Shown here: positions 10,801 through 19,643 of the stretch, piece after piece
How positions within the stretch are numbered: the stretch's first letter is position 1
How the letters are laid out: the number at the start of each line of letters is the position of its first letter
Assembly: GCF_009733535.1 (NCBI RefSeq)
Contig: NZ_SMMI01000006.1
Coordinates: 62,001 to 126,000 of the forward strand
Direction: 5' to 3'
DNA length: 64,000 nt
Origin: Sphingobacterium endophyticum
GTDB taxonomy: Bacteria; Bacteroidota; Bacteroidia; Sphingobacteriales; Sphingobacteriaceae
Made by a program: the position numbers and the translations under genes
The notes under the pieces: model-generated
Told to the model about the DNA's origin: nothing
The model's input: only the letters and a program-made list of their open reading frames with translations
Databases searched by the model: none

Positions 10801-10991
10801 AAAACTTGACAAAGAAAATTGGGGCATCAAATCTACAAATAGCTTTGTCAGGCCAAAATTTAATGTATTTCTGGGAAGGTGCGGGTAAAGGAATTTCGCC
10901 AGAGGTAGGTACAAGTTCAACCTACAGCGCTTCCTATTTTAACTATCCAGCTATCCGCAGATATTCTCTTGGAATTAAACTAACCCTTTAA
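7833..10991 (+). CDS. SusC-type TonB-dependent receptor of the sialic acid operon
   Basis: The 1052-residue outer membrane receptor has a signal peptide (1-23, ending YPSYSQ), a carboxypeptidase-regulatory-like beta domain (about 25-105), a TonB-box-like DEIVVVGYG (105-113), a plug domain with 'VLVDGVE' and '[29 protein letters not shown]', and a beta-barrel ending in the aromatic-rich SLGIKLTL. It lacks the STN domain, so it should transport rather than signal. First gene of the operon, with the SusD partner 4 bases downstream. Context with a sialidase and NanA points to sialic acid or sialo-oligosaccharide uptake, analogous to NanO of Tannerella and Bacteroides. The substrate is inferred from neighbours. 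Confidence 0.93.
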   Translation: [1052 protein letters not shown]

Positions 10992-10995
10992 TTGA

Positions 10996-12456
10996 ATGAT
11001 TATGAAAAAAAGATTTTTTTACAGCATATTATTTCTAACAACTAGTTTATTTATGCCTGGTTGTTCAGATAAATTAGAAGTGGACTTGGAGAGCGCTATT
11101 ACAGCAAATTCAATGTGGAAAGACGAAAGTGATGCAAAAGCAGCAATTTATGGTGCTTATGTTAGGATGCGTTCGACCTTTTCAACGGCTTATATATTTT
11201 GGGGAGAATATAGAACGGGCTTATGGGGTAAAGGTTTAGAGACCAGTGCAGGATATAGTAACGCTTTCTCAAATCAAATTAACAGTACCCATGCTCAGGC
11301 AAACTGGAAGGATTTGTATACAACGATTAATGATTGTAATTTAATATTGAAGTATGTTCCTGAAATTACATTTACCTCTGATGAAGAAAAAAACAATGTT
11401 ATTGGACAAGCTCATTATATCAGAGCGTTTTGTTACTATTGGATTGCTCGAATTTGGGGAGACGCTCCTATTGTATTGAGTGGATTCGAATCAAGTACCC
11501 AAGAAGATTTGTACCCAACAAGAAGTCCAATGAAAGAGGTGTTTAGTCAAGTGGAGAAAGATTTAATACTTGCAGAACAATTGATTCCAGCGGGTAATAA
11601 TAAACCCCAAGTAGCAACAAAATCGGCAGTACAAATTCTTCAGGCAGATTACTATCTATGGATGTCTAAAGTAAATAATGCTGGTCAGGACGCTTTGAAT
11701 AAAGCAAAGGTAGCAATTGATAAGGTTATCAGTAGTGGGAAGTTTTCACTGTTACCAAATTTTGCAAATGTATTTAAGACAGAATTGAATCCAGAGATTA
11801 TCTTTTGTTGGAGAATGATTATGGATGAAGCAACGGGTGGATATCCAAGTGATTATTTGGTCCCACTTCAATATGTTTCTGCATCTGTCATTGAGAATCC
11901 GATTAAGGTTGGATCCCATCAACAATGGGTTTTTCTAACAAATGAATATAAGGAATTCCTGGCTGTTGAACCTACAGATCAACGGACAAAAGTTAGCTAT
12001 GAATCGTATTTTGATGTTGGAAAACAGTCTTCATTTCAATGGATTAATAAGTATTCTGGAACATGGGAAAATGGAACTAGGATTTTTGATTCTGATTTAG
12101 TTGTTTACCGTTACGCTGATGCACTATTATTGAGTGCGGAAATAGAAAATGCCTTAAATAATCCTACATTGGCTCTGCAGAACCTGAATCTTATCGCTAA
12201 AAGAGCATATGGAATTGACAATAAATACATTGGATTAAATAAATTACAAATTGATCAGTCCATACTTTTAGAAAGAAAAAGAGAGTTTGTAGCGGAAGGT
12301 AAATTATGGTGGGATTTTATTCGTATGGGTGTTGTGTTTACAGAGGTGGAATCTTTGAAATCCCAAAAAGACAAACCTAATGTTCTTTTTTGGCCGGTCC
12401 ATGATAGTTCAATCAATACTAATCCAAACATCAAACAAACAGAAGGTTACAATTAA
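10996..12456 (+). CDS. SusD/RagB-type surface glycan-binding lipoprotein
   Basis: The 486-residue lipoprotein has lipobox SLFMPGC (Cys23 counted from ATG 10996; a second ATG lies two codons later). The SusD pattern is clear: N-terminal helices (ESDAKAAIYGAYVRMRS), TPR-like 'AHYIRAFCYYWIARIWGDAPIV', and the C-terminal 'RKREFVAEGKLWWDFIRMG' typical of RagB/SusD. It should cap the SusC barrel at the cell surface and bind the glycan. It is 4 bases after susC and 11 bases before the sialidase. NanU-like by context. Confidence 0.92.
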   Translation: MIMKKRFFYSILFLTTSLFMPGCSDKLEVDLESAITANSMWKDESDAKAAIYGAYVRMRSTFSTAYIFWGEYRTGLWGKGLETSAGYSNAFSNQINSTHAQANWKDLYTTINDCNLILKYVPEITFTSDEEKNNVIGQAHYIRAFCYYWIARIWGDAPIVLSGFESSTQEDLYPTRSPMKEVFSQVEKDLILAEQLIPAGNNKPQVATKSAVQILQADYYLWMSKVNNAGQDALNKAKVAIDKVISSGKFSLLPNFANVFKTELNPEIIFCWRMIMDEATGGYPSDYLVPLQYVSASVIENPIKVGSHQQWVFLTNEYKEFLAVEPTDQRTKVSYESYFDVGKQSSFQWINKYSGTWENGTRIFDSDLVVYRYADALLLSAEIENALNNPTLALQNLNLIAKRAYGIDNKYIGLNKLQIDQSILLERKREFVAEGKLWWDFIRMGVVFTEVESLKSQKDKPNVLFWPVHDSSINTNPNIKQTEGYN

Positions 12457-12467
12457 TAAAAAACAAT

Positions 12468-14120
12468 ATGAAAAGGTTAGGCATTTTTATGTTATTAATA
12501 TTTGTTTGCAGTTCAGTATTTGTACAAGCATCAGTTATTGAAATACGATATTATCAACTCCCACTATTATTGGGAAAGAAAAATAATCCGATTGCCAGAA
12601 TTACAATAGAAGCAAAGAAGGAGGATGTTGGAAAAGAAATTGGAAATCTATCAATTTCATTTGAAGGGAGTACAAACTTCAAAGATTTAACATCTATTAG
12701 TTTATACGCTTCCAAGATAGATTCTACGATTCAACCAGACTTAGATAAATTGGATCTGATTACTAGTATGGAGCCTTCAAGTCCTAAAATTATTATTCCA
12801 TTAAATTATAAAATCCAAATGGAAGGTAAACAATATTTTTGGATTAGCTTAGGTTTAAGAAAGGATGTTGATTTGTTAAATAAAATAGTAGTTCAGGTTA
12901 ATTCAATTTCAACTAATAATAAAATTATAGGAAATTATAAAGAAAAAAAGGTTTTTAGACCTGCGTTTTCAGTTCGCGAACATATGCAAGATGGGGTAAA
13001 TACCTCAAGAATTCCCGGATTAGCGACATCCAAGGAAGGCACCTTGTTAGCGATCTATGATGCGAGATATGAAAGTTCAAGGGATCTGCAAGGGCACATG
13101 GATATTGCTGTCCAACGAAGTTTTGATAAAGGACAAACTTGGGAACCAATCCAAATAGCTTTAGATATGAAAACTTGGGGTAATTTACCTGAAAAGTTCA
13201 ATGGAGTATCAGACGCCTGTATTTTAGTGGATCAAAAATCTGGTGATATTTATATTGCAGGTTTATGGATGTATGGTGTGAAAAATAAAGATGGAGAGTG
13301 GGTTGAAGGATTAACGGACACAAGTAAGATTTGGAATCATCAATGGCTAACGAAAGGTTCTCAACCTGGATTCGATGTCAAACAGACGGCCCAATTTTTA
13401 ATTACAAAGAGTACTGATGATGGTAAAACATGGTCGGAACCTGTGAATATTACTAAACAAGGGAAAAAGGAAGAATGGTGGCTATGGGCCCCTGCACCTG
13501 GCCAAGGAATAACTATGAAGGATGGAACATTGGTTTTTCCTACCCAAGGTAGAGATAAAGATGGTAATCCATTTTCAAATATAACTTATAGTAAGGATTC
13601 TGGAAAAACATGGCATAGTTCTTCCGAAGCCGTATTAATAGAAAAGGGAACCACTGAATGTGCTGTAGTTGAATTAGAACCTGGCGTATTGATGTTAAAT
13701 ATGCGAGCGAATCGGAATAGAGGGACCGCAACACCAAATAATGGTAGGGCAGTTGCTATTACATCCGACTTTGGAAAAACCTGGGAAACACATGCGACAT
13801 CACTAAATACCTTAATTGAGCCGACTTGTATGGCCAGTTTACACAAGCATCAAGTTAAAAAAAGTGGCAAAATGAAGGAAATTTTATTCTTTTGTAATCC
13901 ACATTCTATTGCAAAAAGAGATCATATTACCTTGCAAACCAGTTTTGATTATGGAAAAACTTGGCCTATTGAAAAACAAATTTTGCTAGATGAATGGAGC
14001 GGAAGAGGATATTCTTGTATTACTTCTGTTGATGACAAAAGTTTAGGGGTCTTGTATGAAGGTAGTCAATCAGATATGGTTTTTCAGAGGATTCCTATAG
14101 AAGAGGTAATGAAAGATTAA
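12468..14120 (+). CDS. nanH: Secreted exo-alpha-sialidase (GH33)
   Basis: Signal peptide (1-21), an N-terminal beta-sandwich (about 25-160), then the six-bladed sialidase domain. Catalytic residues can be placed: FRIP-type R181 (SRIPGL), acid/base Asp D206 (ESSRD), general base E397 (TTECAV), second Arg R413 (NMRANR), third Arg R484 (AKRDHI) and nucleophile Y515 (GRGYSC). The spacings D206-R181, R413-E397 and Y515-R484 fit bacterial GH33 enzymes. Asp boxes SFDKGQTW, STDDGKTW, SKDSGKTW, TSDFGKTW and SFDYGKTW are all present. It releases sialic acid from glycoconjugates in the periplasm or at the surface, feeding the MFS importer and lyase downstream. Confidence 0.95.
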   Translation: MKRLGIFMLLIFVCSSVFVQASVIEIRYYQLPLLLGKKNNPIARITIEAKKEDVGKEIGNLSISFEGSTNFKDLTSISLYASKIDSTIQPDLDKLDLITSMEPSSPKIIIPLNYKIQMEGKQYFWISLGLRKDVDLLNKIVVQVNSISTNNKIIGNYKEKKVFRPAFSVREHMQDGVNTSRIPGLATSKEGTLLAIYDARYESSRDLQGHMDIAVQRSFDKGQTWEPIQIALDMKTWGNLPEKFNGVSDACILVDQKSGDIYIAGLWMYGVKNKDGEWVEGLTDTSKIWNHQWLTKGSQPGFDVKQTAQFLITKSTDDGKTWSEPVNITKQGKKEEWWLWAPAPGQGITMKDGTLVFPTQGRDKDGNPFSNITYSKDSGKTWHSSSEAVLIEKGTTECAVVELEPGVLMLNMRANRNRGTATPNNGRAVAITSDFGKTWETHATSLNTLIEPTCMASLHKHQVKKSGKMKEILFFCNPHSIAKRDHITLQTSFDYGKTWPIEKQILLDEWSGRGYSCITSVDDKSLGVLYEGSQSDMVFQRIPIEEVMKD

Positions 14121-14148
14121 ATAGAAATTATTGCACTAATTGAAATAA

Positions 14149-14847
14149 ATGAGCACAAAAGAAACAAGCATGGGATTTAAGCCCATTGAGGCTACATCTT
14201 TAACAGATTTAGTAGAACTTAAACTGAGAGATTTTCTTCAGGAGAAAAAACTTAAGGCTGGAGATAGTCTCCCAACTGAAATGGAGATTGCTGAGGCTTT
14301 AGGGGTAAGTAGAAATATTCTTAGAGAAGCCTTAAGTCGATTGAGAATGCTTGGAATAATAACTTCCAAAAAGAAAAGAGGAATGGTTCTTACGCATCCA
14401 GATGTATTAGGAAGTCTAGAAAAAGTTTTGCAGCCTCAGCTTGTAGATAAAAATACGCTACATGACATTTTTGAACTTAGACTTGTATTAGAATTGGGAA
14501 TGGCCGATTTACTTTTTATGAGAATAGAGGAGCAACATTTGGAAGAGTTAGATAAGATTGTTAAAAACGATGATTCCACCAATCCATCATTTCGTATAAA
14601 AAATGAGATAGCCTTCCATGGGAAGTTATATGAAATTACAGGTAATCAAACCTTAAAAAGGTTTCAATCTATGCTCATGCCTTTGTTTGATTTTGTGCTA
14701 AAGACTGAGAAGAGAGTGGTTGCACCTAAAGTAAGTCATGCTGATTTGGTTGAACTGATTCGAAAAGGAAATATTGACGAATTTAAAAAGGGAATGGAAG
14801 AACATTTAAGACCACATTTAGATGCTCTTGCCAATATAAATAAATAA
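14149..14847 (+). CDS. FadR-family GntR transcriptional regulator, probable NanR-like repressor
   Basis: The 232-residue protein has an N-terminal winged helix (about 18-82; LPTEMEIAEALGVSRNILREAL is the recognition region) and a C-terminal FCD ligand domain (about 105-225) with the metal/ligand histidines H157 (FHGKL), H197 (SHADL) and H219 (EEHL). It lies inside the sialic acid operon, 28 bases after the sialidase and 5 before the lyase. The family often senses a pathway sugar acid, so sialic acid or its breakdown product is the likely inducer. The 17-base palindrome at 7790-7806 has the FadR-type core and is the best target. Confidence 0.88.
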   Translation: MSTKETSMGFKPIEATSLTDLVELKLRDFLQEKKLKAGDSLPTEMEIAEALGVSRNILREALSRLRMLGIITSKKKRGMVLTHPDVLGSLEKVLQPQLVDKNTLHDIFELRLVLELGMADLLFMRIEEQHLEELDKIVKNDDSTNPSFRIKNEIAFHGKLYEITGNQTLKRFQSMLMPLFDFVLKTEKRVVAPKVSHADLVELIRKGNIDEFKKGMEEHLRPHLDALANINK

Positions 14848-14852
14848 AAAAC

Positions 14853-15797
14853 ATGAGATTTCAATCTACCAATAAAGTAAAAGGATTATTAGCCGCTGCT
14901 TTTACCGCATATTATCCCACAGGAGAAGTTAATTATGAATACATTCCAAAGTTAGTTGATCATTTAATTGATATTGGGATTTCAGGAGTCTTTGTTTGTG
15001 GTACAAATGGGGAAGGCTTGAGCCTTACTATTGCAGAACGGAAAAAAATTGCATCTGAATTTGTCCGAGTAGCTCAGGGGAGAGTTAAAATTATTATCCA
15101 TGTTGGACATAGTTCAATAGAGGAAGCTAAACATTTAGCTATTCATGCCCAAGAGATCAATGCTGACGGTTTCTCTTCAGTTTGTGCATTTTATTTTAAA
15201 CCTGCTAATGAAACAGTGTTAATGCATAGTTTGGCGGAAATTGCAAATGCTGCACCTAAATTACCATTTTACTATTATCATATACCGCATATTACGGGTG
15301 TCAACATCAATCTTGAAAATTTTATTACAAACTTTTCTAAGTTGGTAGATAATTTTGCAGGTATAAAATTTACTTCATCTGCCATTCATGAGTATCAAGA
15401 TGGAATTCAAATTTGTGGAGAAGATTTCGATATGCTCTTTGGGTTTGATGAGTTATTGTTACCAGCATTATCAGTTGGTGCAAAAGGAGCTATCGGAAGC
15501 ACCTATAATTATGCTGCGCCCATTTACTTAAAAGTCATAGACCTGTTTTCATCCGGTCAGATTGAATCTGCACAGCAACTGCAATATGAAGCGGTGAAAA
15601 TGATCAAGTTAATTGTTAAATATGGACCAATTCCTGCACAGAGGGCAATTATGCAAATGATAGGTTTTGAAATGGGTTCCTCAAGATTACCATTGCTAAC
15701 TTTGGCAAACGAGCAATATCATGAATTGAAAGAGGAGTTAGACGGTATTGGTTTCTTTAAAACATTGGAGTTATGCAGAACCTCTGGAAAAGCCTAA
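14853..15797 (+). CDS. nanA: N-acetylneuraminate lyase (DapA/NanA family)
   Basis: The 314-residue TIM-barrel aldolase has the substrate-carboxylate motif CGTNGEG (49-55), catalytic Tyr in YYYHIP (Y142) and Schiff-base Lys K172 (AGIKFTSS). It should cleave N-acetylneuraminate to N-acetylmannosamine and pyruvate in the cytoplasm. The DHDPS family holds several sugar-acid aldolases, but sialidase, SusCD, mutarotase and importer in the same operon make NanA the best call. Its 3' end overlaps the next gene by 25 bases, so the two are likely translationally coupled. Confidence 0.9.
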   Translation: MRFQSTNKVKGLLAAAFTAYYPTGEVNYEYIPKLVDHLIDIGISGVFVCGTNGEGLSLTIAERKKIASEFVRVAQGRVKIIIHVGHSSIEEAKHLAIHAQEINADGFSSVCAFYFKPANETVLMHSLAEIANAAPKLPFYYYHIPHITGVNINLENFITNFSKLVDNFAGIKFTSSAIHEYQDGIQICGEDFDMLFGFDELLLPALSVGAKGAIGSTYNYAAPIYLKVIDLFSSGQIESAQQLQYEAVKMIKLIVKYGPIPAQRAIMQMIGFEMGSSRLPLLTLANEQYHELKEELDGIGFFKTLELCRTSGKA

Positions 15798-16837
15798 TCA
15801 CTATATCAATTATGATGATTTATTTAACATCCAAAGGCCAGGAAAAGCATTTGGAATTATTAGATACTATTCCTGATAAATTAGGTTTTGCTGGATCTTT
15901 TGGCGGGAAATTAGGTAATGGAATTGTCAGCGCAGGAGGGGCACAATTCAAAGATGGTGTCCCGCCTTGGGATTCGGGTGTAAAAATCTGGACAGATAAG
16001 CTGTTTTACCTTGAAAATGAAAAATCTACATGGGTAGAATTAGGTAAGCTGCCATTTAAAGTTGGATATGGAGCTTCAGCTAGCTTTAATGGTAAATTCT
16101 ATATTGCTGGAGGAAGCAATCAGAAGGTGCACTTTAACAAGGTATTTGAGATTTCAATTGATAATCAGCAAATTAATTTTGTAGAATTACCAAAGTTGCC
16201 AATTTCCCTAGCAAACTGTTCCTTTTCGCAATACGGTAGTAATTGGTTTGTGTTAGGTGGACAAGAAAATGTTGATTCAAAGACTGCTTTAAATAGAGTT
16301 TTTAAACTTGATCTTGAAGATGTTAAGTCAGGTTGGGTTGAGTTGCCTCCATTACCCGACAATGGAAGGATACTTTCTGCTTCTGCTGTAAATGAATTAG
16401 GTTTATTTGTTTTTTCTGGGGCTTCATTAAATGATGGGAAAAGAAAATATTTAAAAGATGGTTTCAAGTTCAATGGGGTAAAGTGGGTTGAGATTGAAGG
16501 TTGCCCAGAAGCTATTACTGCTGTCTCCAATCCTGGAGTTGAACTTCAAAAAAATCAATTTACATTTCTTTCTGGAGATAATGGAGAATTAGTTGATTCA
16601 GAATTAAGAGAAAATCATCCTGGATTTTCAAGAAAAGTATTTACCTATAACGCCGAAAAAAATACTTGGGAAATCACTTATGAAATACCTTCTCAAATAA
16701 AAACAGAAAGAGGAGAACTAAAAAAGATAATTGCACCGGTGACTGCGACAGCTATTCATTGGAATAATAGTGTTGTTATTATTGGAGGAGAAGCTAAGCC
16801 ATCGGTTAGAACTAATCAGGTACTAAAATTTAAGTAA
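15773..16837 (+). CDS. nanM: Kelch-repeat N-acetylneuraminate mutarotase-like protein (NanM/YjhT type)
   Basis: The 354-residue secreted protein has a signal peptide (about 1-22, ending TSKGQ) and a six-bladed kelch propeller. Repeat cores are visible as FYIAGGSN, WFVLGGQE, LFVFSGAS, FTFLSGDN and VVIIGGEA. NanM-type proteins convert the alpha anomer of sialic acid released by sialidase into the beta form in the periplasm, speeding import. The start overlaps nanA by 25 bases. Function is inferred from fold plus operon; a general kelch protein remains possible. Confidence 0.8.
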   Translation: MQNLWKSLITISIMMIYLTSKGQEKHLELLDTIPDKLGFAGSFGGKLGNGIVSAGGAQFKDGVPPWDSGVKIWTDKLFYLENEKSTWVELGKLPFKVGYGASASFNGKFYIAGGSNQKVHFNKVFEISIDNQQINFVELPKLPISLANCSFSQYGSNWFVLGGQENVDSKTALNRVFKLDLEDVKSGWVELPPLPDNGRILSASAVNELGLFVFSGASLNDGKRKYLKDGFKFNGVKWVEIEGCPEAITAVSNPGVELQKNQFTFLSGDNGELVDSELRENHPGFSRKVFTYNAEKNTWEITYEIPSQIKTERGELKKIIAPVTATAIHWNNSVVIIGGEAKPSVRTNQVLKFK

Positions 16838-16853
16838 TAAATCAAAATAAATT

Positions 16854-18080
16854 ATGAAAACCCAATTGAACAAATCATATTATCCATGGTTGGTGGTTGC
16901 CTTATTGTGGGTAGTTGCTTTCTTAAATTACTTTGATAGGTTATTGATAACCTCAATGCGAGATCCAATAGTTGCAGATTTTCACATTAACGATGCTCAA
17001 TTTGGTTTATTAACGTCTGTATTTCTTTGGTCTTACGGTTTGGTTAGTCCATTTGGAGGCTATTTGGCTGATAAGTACTCTCGAAAGATGGTCATAATTT
17101 TTTCCGTTGGAGTTTGGTCAGCTGTTACTCTTTGGACTGGATACACACAATCATTTTCAGAAATGCTCTTTACTCGTGTACTTATGGGGATTAGTGAGGC
17201 ATGTTATATTCCTGCTGCTTTAGCTTTAATTACTGATTACCATTCAGGTAGAACACGATCTCTTGCAACTGGCCTTCATATGTGCGGATTATATACAGGT
17301 TTAGCATTAGGAGGTCTAGGGGGATATATTGCTGAATTATGGGGTTGGAGATATGGGTTTCATGTATTTGGCGCCTTTGGGGTTCTCTATTCATTCCTGC
17401 TACTGTTTTTATTGAAGGATAAAAAGAAAGAAGAAAGACTTAACTTACAAGAAGATATCAAAGATTCTTTTAGTTTGAAAGAAGCTTTGGGATCATTATT
17501 TAAAATACCCTCATATTATATTATTTTAATTTTCTTTTCGGTCTTAGGGATGGCAAATTGGTTAATTAATGGCTGGTTACCTACCTTCATTAAGGAACAA
17601 TTTCATCTTGGTTTAGGGAGTGCTGGAATTTCTGCCACGGGATATATGCAAGTTGGGTCATTCATTGGAGTAATTATTGGAGGAATCCTAGCAGATAAGT
17701 GGGTACAAAAGAATCCAAAGGGCAGGATGAATGTTATTTTACTTGGCTTTTGTATTGGAACCCCATTTTTGTTCCTGTTATCTTCAACCACAGTTTTTGG
17801 TTTAGCAATTTGTGGAATGATTATTTTTGGTTTAGCAAGAGGTTTCAATGACGCCAATCTGATGCCTTTGCTGCGTCAAGTAATCAATCCTAAATACATC
17901 GCAACAGGATATGGATTTCTAAACTTCCTAAGTACAATTGTCGGAGGAATAATGGTCTATGTAGGTGGCGCATTGAAGGATGCAAATGTAAGTCTTGCAA
18001 TCACTTTTCAAGTTGTTGCAGTTTTATTGCTTCTAGCTACCTTGTCTCTTAGGTTTATTAAAATTCAGAATAAAGATTAA
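16854..18080 (+). CDS. nanT: MFS sialic acid transporter (NanT-like)
   Basis: The 408-residue protein has 12 predicted membrane helices, the MFS motif A variant GGYLADKYSRK between helices 2 and 3, and a central cytoplasmic loop (about 185-205, KDKKKEERLNLQED). The N-terminal FLNYFDRLLITSMRDPI resembles the anion:cation symporter branch, which includes sialic acid permeases. Last gene of the operon, 16 bases after nanM. It should carry free sialic acid across the inner membrane, as in Tannerella and Bacteroides clusters. Substrate inferred from context. Confidence 0.85.
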   Translation: MKTQLNKSYYPWLVVALLWVVAFLNYFDRLLITSMRDPIVADFHINDAQFGLLTSVFLWSYGLVSPFGGYLADKYSRKMVIIFSVGVWSAVTLWTGYTQSFSEMLFTRVLMGISEACYIPAALALITDYHSGRTRSLATGLHMCGLYTGLALGGLGGYIAELWGWRYGFHVFGAFGVLYSFLLLFLLKDKKKEERLNLQEDIKDSFSLKEALGSLFKIPSYYIILIFFSVLGMANWLINGWLPTFIKEQFHLGLGSAGISATGYMQVGSFIGVIIGGILADKWVQKNPKGRMNVILLGFCIGTPFLFLLSSTTVFGLAICGMIIFGLARGFNDANLMPLLRQVINPKYIATGYGFLNFLSTIVGGIMVYVGGALKDANVSLAITFQVVAVLLLLATLSLRFIKIQNKD

Positions 18081-18093
18081 TCAGCTCTTCCGA

Positions 18094-18705
18094 TTATGAG
18101 GCTGAACTTATTAAGGTCATATAATAATTCATACTATGCAACAGGGCTAGCAACAGTAAATTTCTATACCCTAAATGGTCAAAACTTTCTGTTGTTTCAA
18201 TCGAATATTCATAGTTTAAGGTTCTCCATTTAAAATCGGTTTTTGCCCTCATTAATTCTTGATTCGAATCGTCAATGAGAATAAACTTGTCACCTAAGAG
18301 ACCTTTAAGTTTTAATAAGTAGTGCTTTTCTTGTTGATCAAAATAAGTCTTAATAACGATTCCTTTCCATCCCATTTTAATTTCCAATAAGGTTATAGAA
18401 CCATCTGTCAATTCTACTTTCGAATCCCAAAACCCTTTGGGTCTAAGCTGAAATTTACTGCCATCAGGCATCAGAATATCTGCCTCAAATGAATACCATT
18501 TTTTATAAACTAGATCTCCTACCTTAATGTTGTCGGACTTCACATTAAATTTGTAAGAATCTGTTGAATTTGCCCTATAGTGTCCCATTCCTAGATTTAA
18601 ATTATTTGTAATAATATGAAAATTAAGACTTAAATTCCCTGCCCTATTAAAATTCCTGCCACATATTTTCTGCATCAAAAGGAACCCGTTTGGGCTCAAT
18701 TTCAT
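18094..18705 (-). CDS. Hypothetical protein
   Basis: The frame encodes up to 203 residues. Internal Met codons at 18675 and 18588 are alternative starts, and the first 35 residues look less protein-like. The body is beta-rich (KVGDLVYKKWYSFEADILMPDGSKFQLRPKGFWDSK), with a hydrophobic end. I do not recognise a family. It overlaps the 3' end of the next minus-strand gene by up to 59 bases, suggesting a pair. It converges on nanT with only 13 bases between them. The AT-rich sequence is typical of accessory genes. Confidence 0.55.
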   Translation of the reverse strand: MKLSPNGFLLMQKICGRNFNRAGNLSLNFHIITNNLNLGMGHYRANSTDSYKFNVKSDNIKVGDLVYKKWYSFEADILMPDGSKFQLRPKGFWDSKVELTDGSITLLEIKMGWKGIVIKTYFDQQEKHYLLKLKGLLGDKFILIDDSNQELMRAKTDFKWRTLNYEYSIETTESFDHLGYRNLLLLALLHSMNYYMTLISSAS

Positions 18706-19036
18706 CCCAAGATTTATATGGAAATTTTCTACTAATAGATATATAATAGGACCACCGCCAAAAGCACAGAGGGTTTATTTTATATAATCGAAAGATTTGT
18801 TGGTTTTCCTTGGATGGACGAGCCTCTTCAATAAAACGATTGATGGACCAATCATTGATAAATAAATCTTTGAAACCAAATGTGTCTTCTTTAGTATAGG
18901 AAGCATTTGAATTTGAATACCTAAATGGATTTTGACCATCAGCTACCAATAATATGTTTTTATTGATAATCGGTAAATTCGATATATTTAAAATCGTAAT
19001 TATTATTAAGATGGTCTTCCATTTCATATAAATCAA
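18647..19036 (-). CDS. Hypothetical protein with N-terminal membrane anchor or signal
   Basis: The 129-residue frame (ATG 19036, or ATG 19027 giving MKWKTILIIITILNISNLP) has one hydrophobic N-terminal segment followed by a Trp- and Tyr-rich, charged domain (FKDLFINDWSINRFIEEARPSK; FWRWSYYISISRKFPYKSWDE). No family recognised. It precedes and partly overlaps the next minus-strand frame. Confidence 0.5.
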   Translation of the reverse strand: MIYMKWKTILIIITILNISNLPIINKNILLVADGQNPFRYSNSNASYTKEDTFGFKDLFINDWSINRFIEEARPSKENQQIFRLYKINPLCFWRWSYYISISRKFPYKSWDEIEPKRVPFDAENMWQEF

Positions 19037-19106
19037 AATGTATATTTTTCATTTAAATATATGCAAAAACTAATCTTAATCTTCAGGTATTTAATGAATG
19101 GAGAGG

Positions 19107-19460
19107 TTATTCTTTGAGCTTTATTAACCTTCTTTCTGTAATAAATATCAATATGATTGAATAAATCAAGAAAATCCCCATAGAAAGAGATTCAATTAGA
19201 TCATAGTTTTTGAACTCCAAAATGCCAATCATTATGAATTGGAAAATAATCACTAGCGGAATTACCATTAACCATTTTTTAAAGTAAAATCTCTGTGAAA
19301 AATCCCAAGTCTTTTGATTTTTCATTGATCTAGGGGTTCTGTATCCAATAAAAAAATTAATATCCCTCTTTGGAAACAAATACATCAGAATGGGAATTGT
19401 TATAATGATTATATCGCAAATTAATATTCCAGAATAGTCCATTAGAAAAACCAAGTTCAT
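19107..19460 (-). CDS. SdpI-family small membrane protein
   Basis: The 117-residue protein has three hydrophobic segments (about 10-29, 62-80, 89-110). Between the first two lies the SdpI signature IGYRTPRSMKNQKTWDFSQR (39-58). SdpI in Bacillus is an immunity protein against the SDP toxin. Bacteroidota homologues are common and mostly uncharacterised. No toxin gene is visible nearby. Confidence 0.75.
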   Translation of the reverse strand: MNLVFLMDYSGILICDIIIITIPILMYLFPKRDINFFIGYRTPRSMKNQKTWDFSQRFYFKKWLMVIPLVIIFQFIMIGILEFKNYDLIESLSMGIFLIYSIILIFITERRLIKLKE

Positions 19461-19643
19461 ATTTTAATTTAAGAATAGTAAAGTTAGAAACTAAATCATA
19501 AGACTTATTTTCACCAAAAAAACAGTTATAAATGAAAGAGCCAATCCCTAAATGTTTTTCTATATATTTATTGTCAATCAAAAGATAAATCCTTAAATAC
19601 TTAAGGTCCCTCAGATAGGGAAAATTTATAACGATCAGGATTT

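Noticed and set aside
19357..19581. 74-codon minus-strand frame
   Set aside because: It overlaps the SdpI-family gene by about 100 bases in another frame, and its composition (Asn, Tyr-rich) looks like translated AT-rich DNA.
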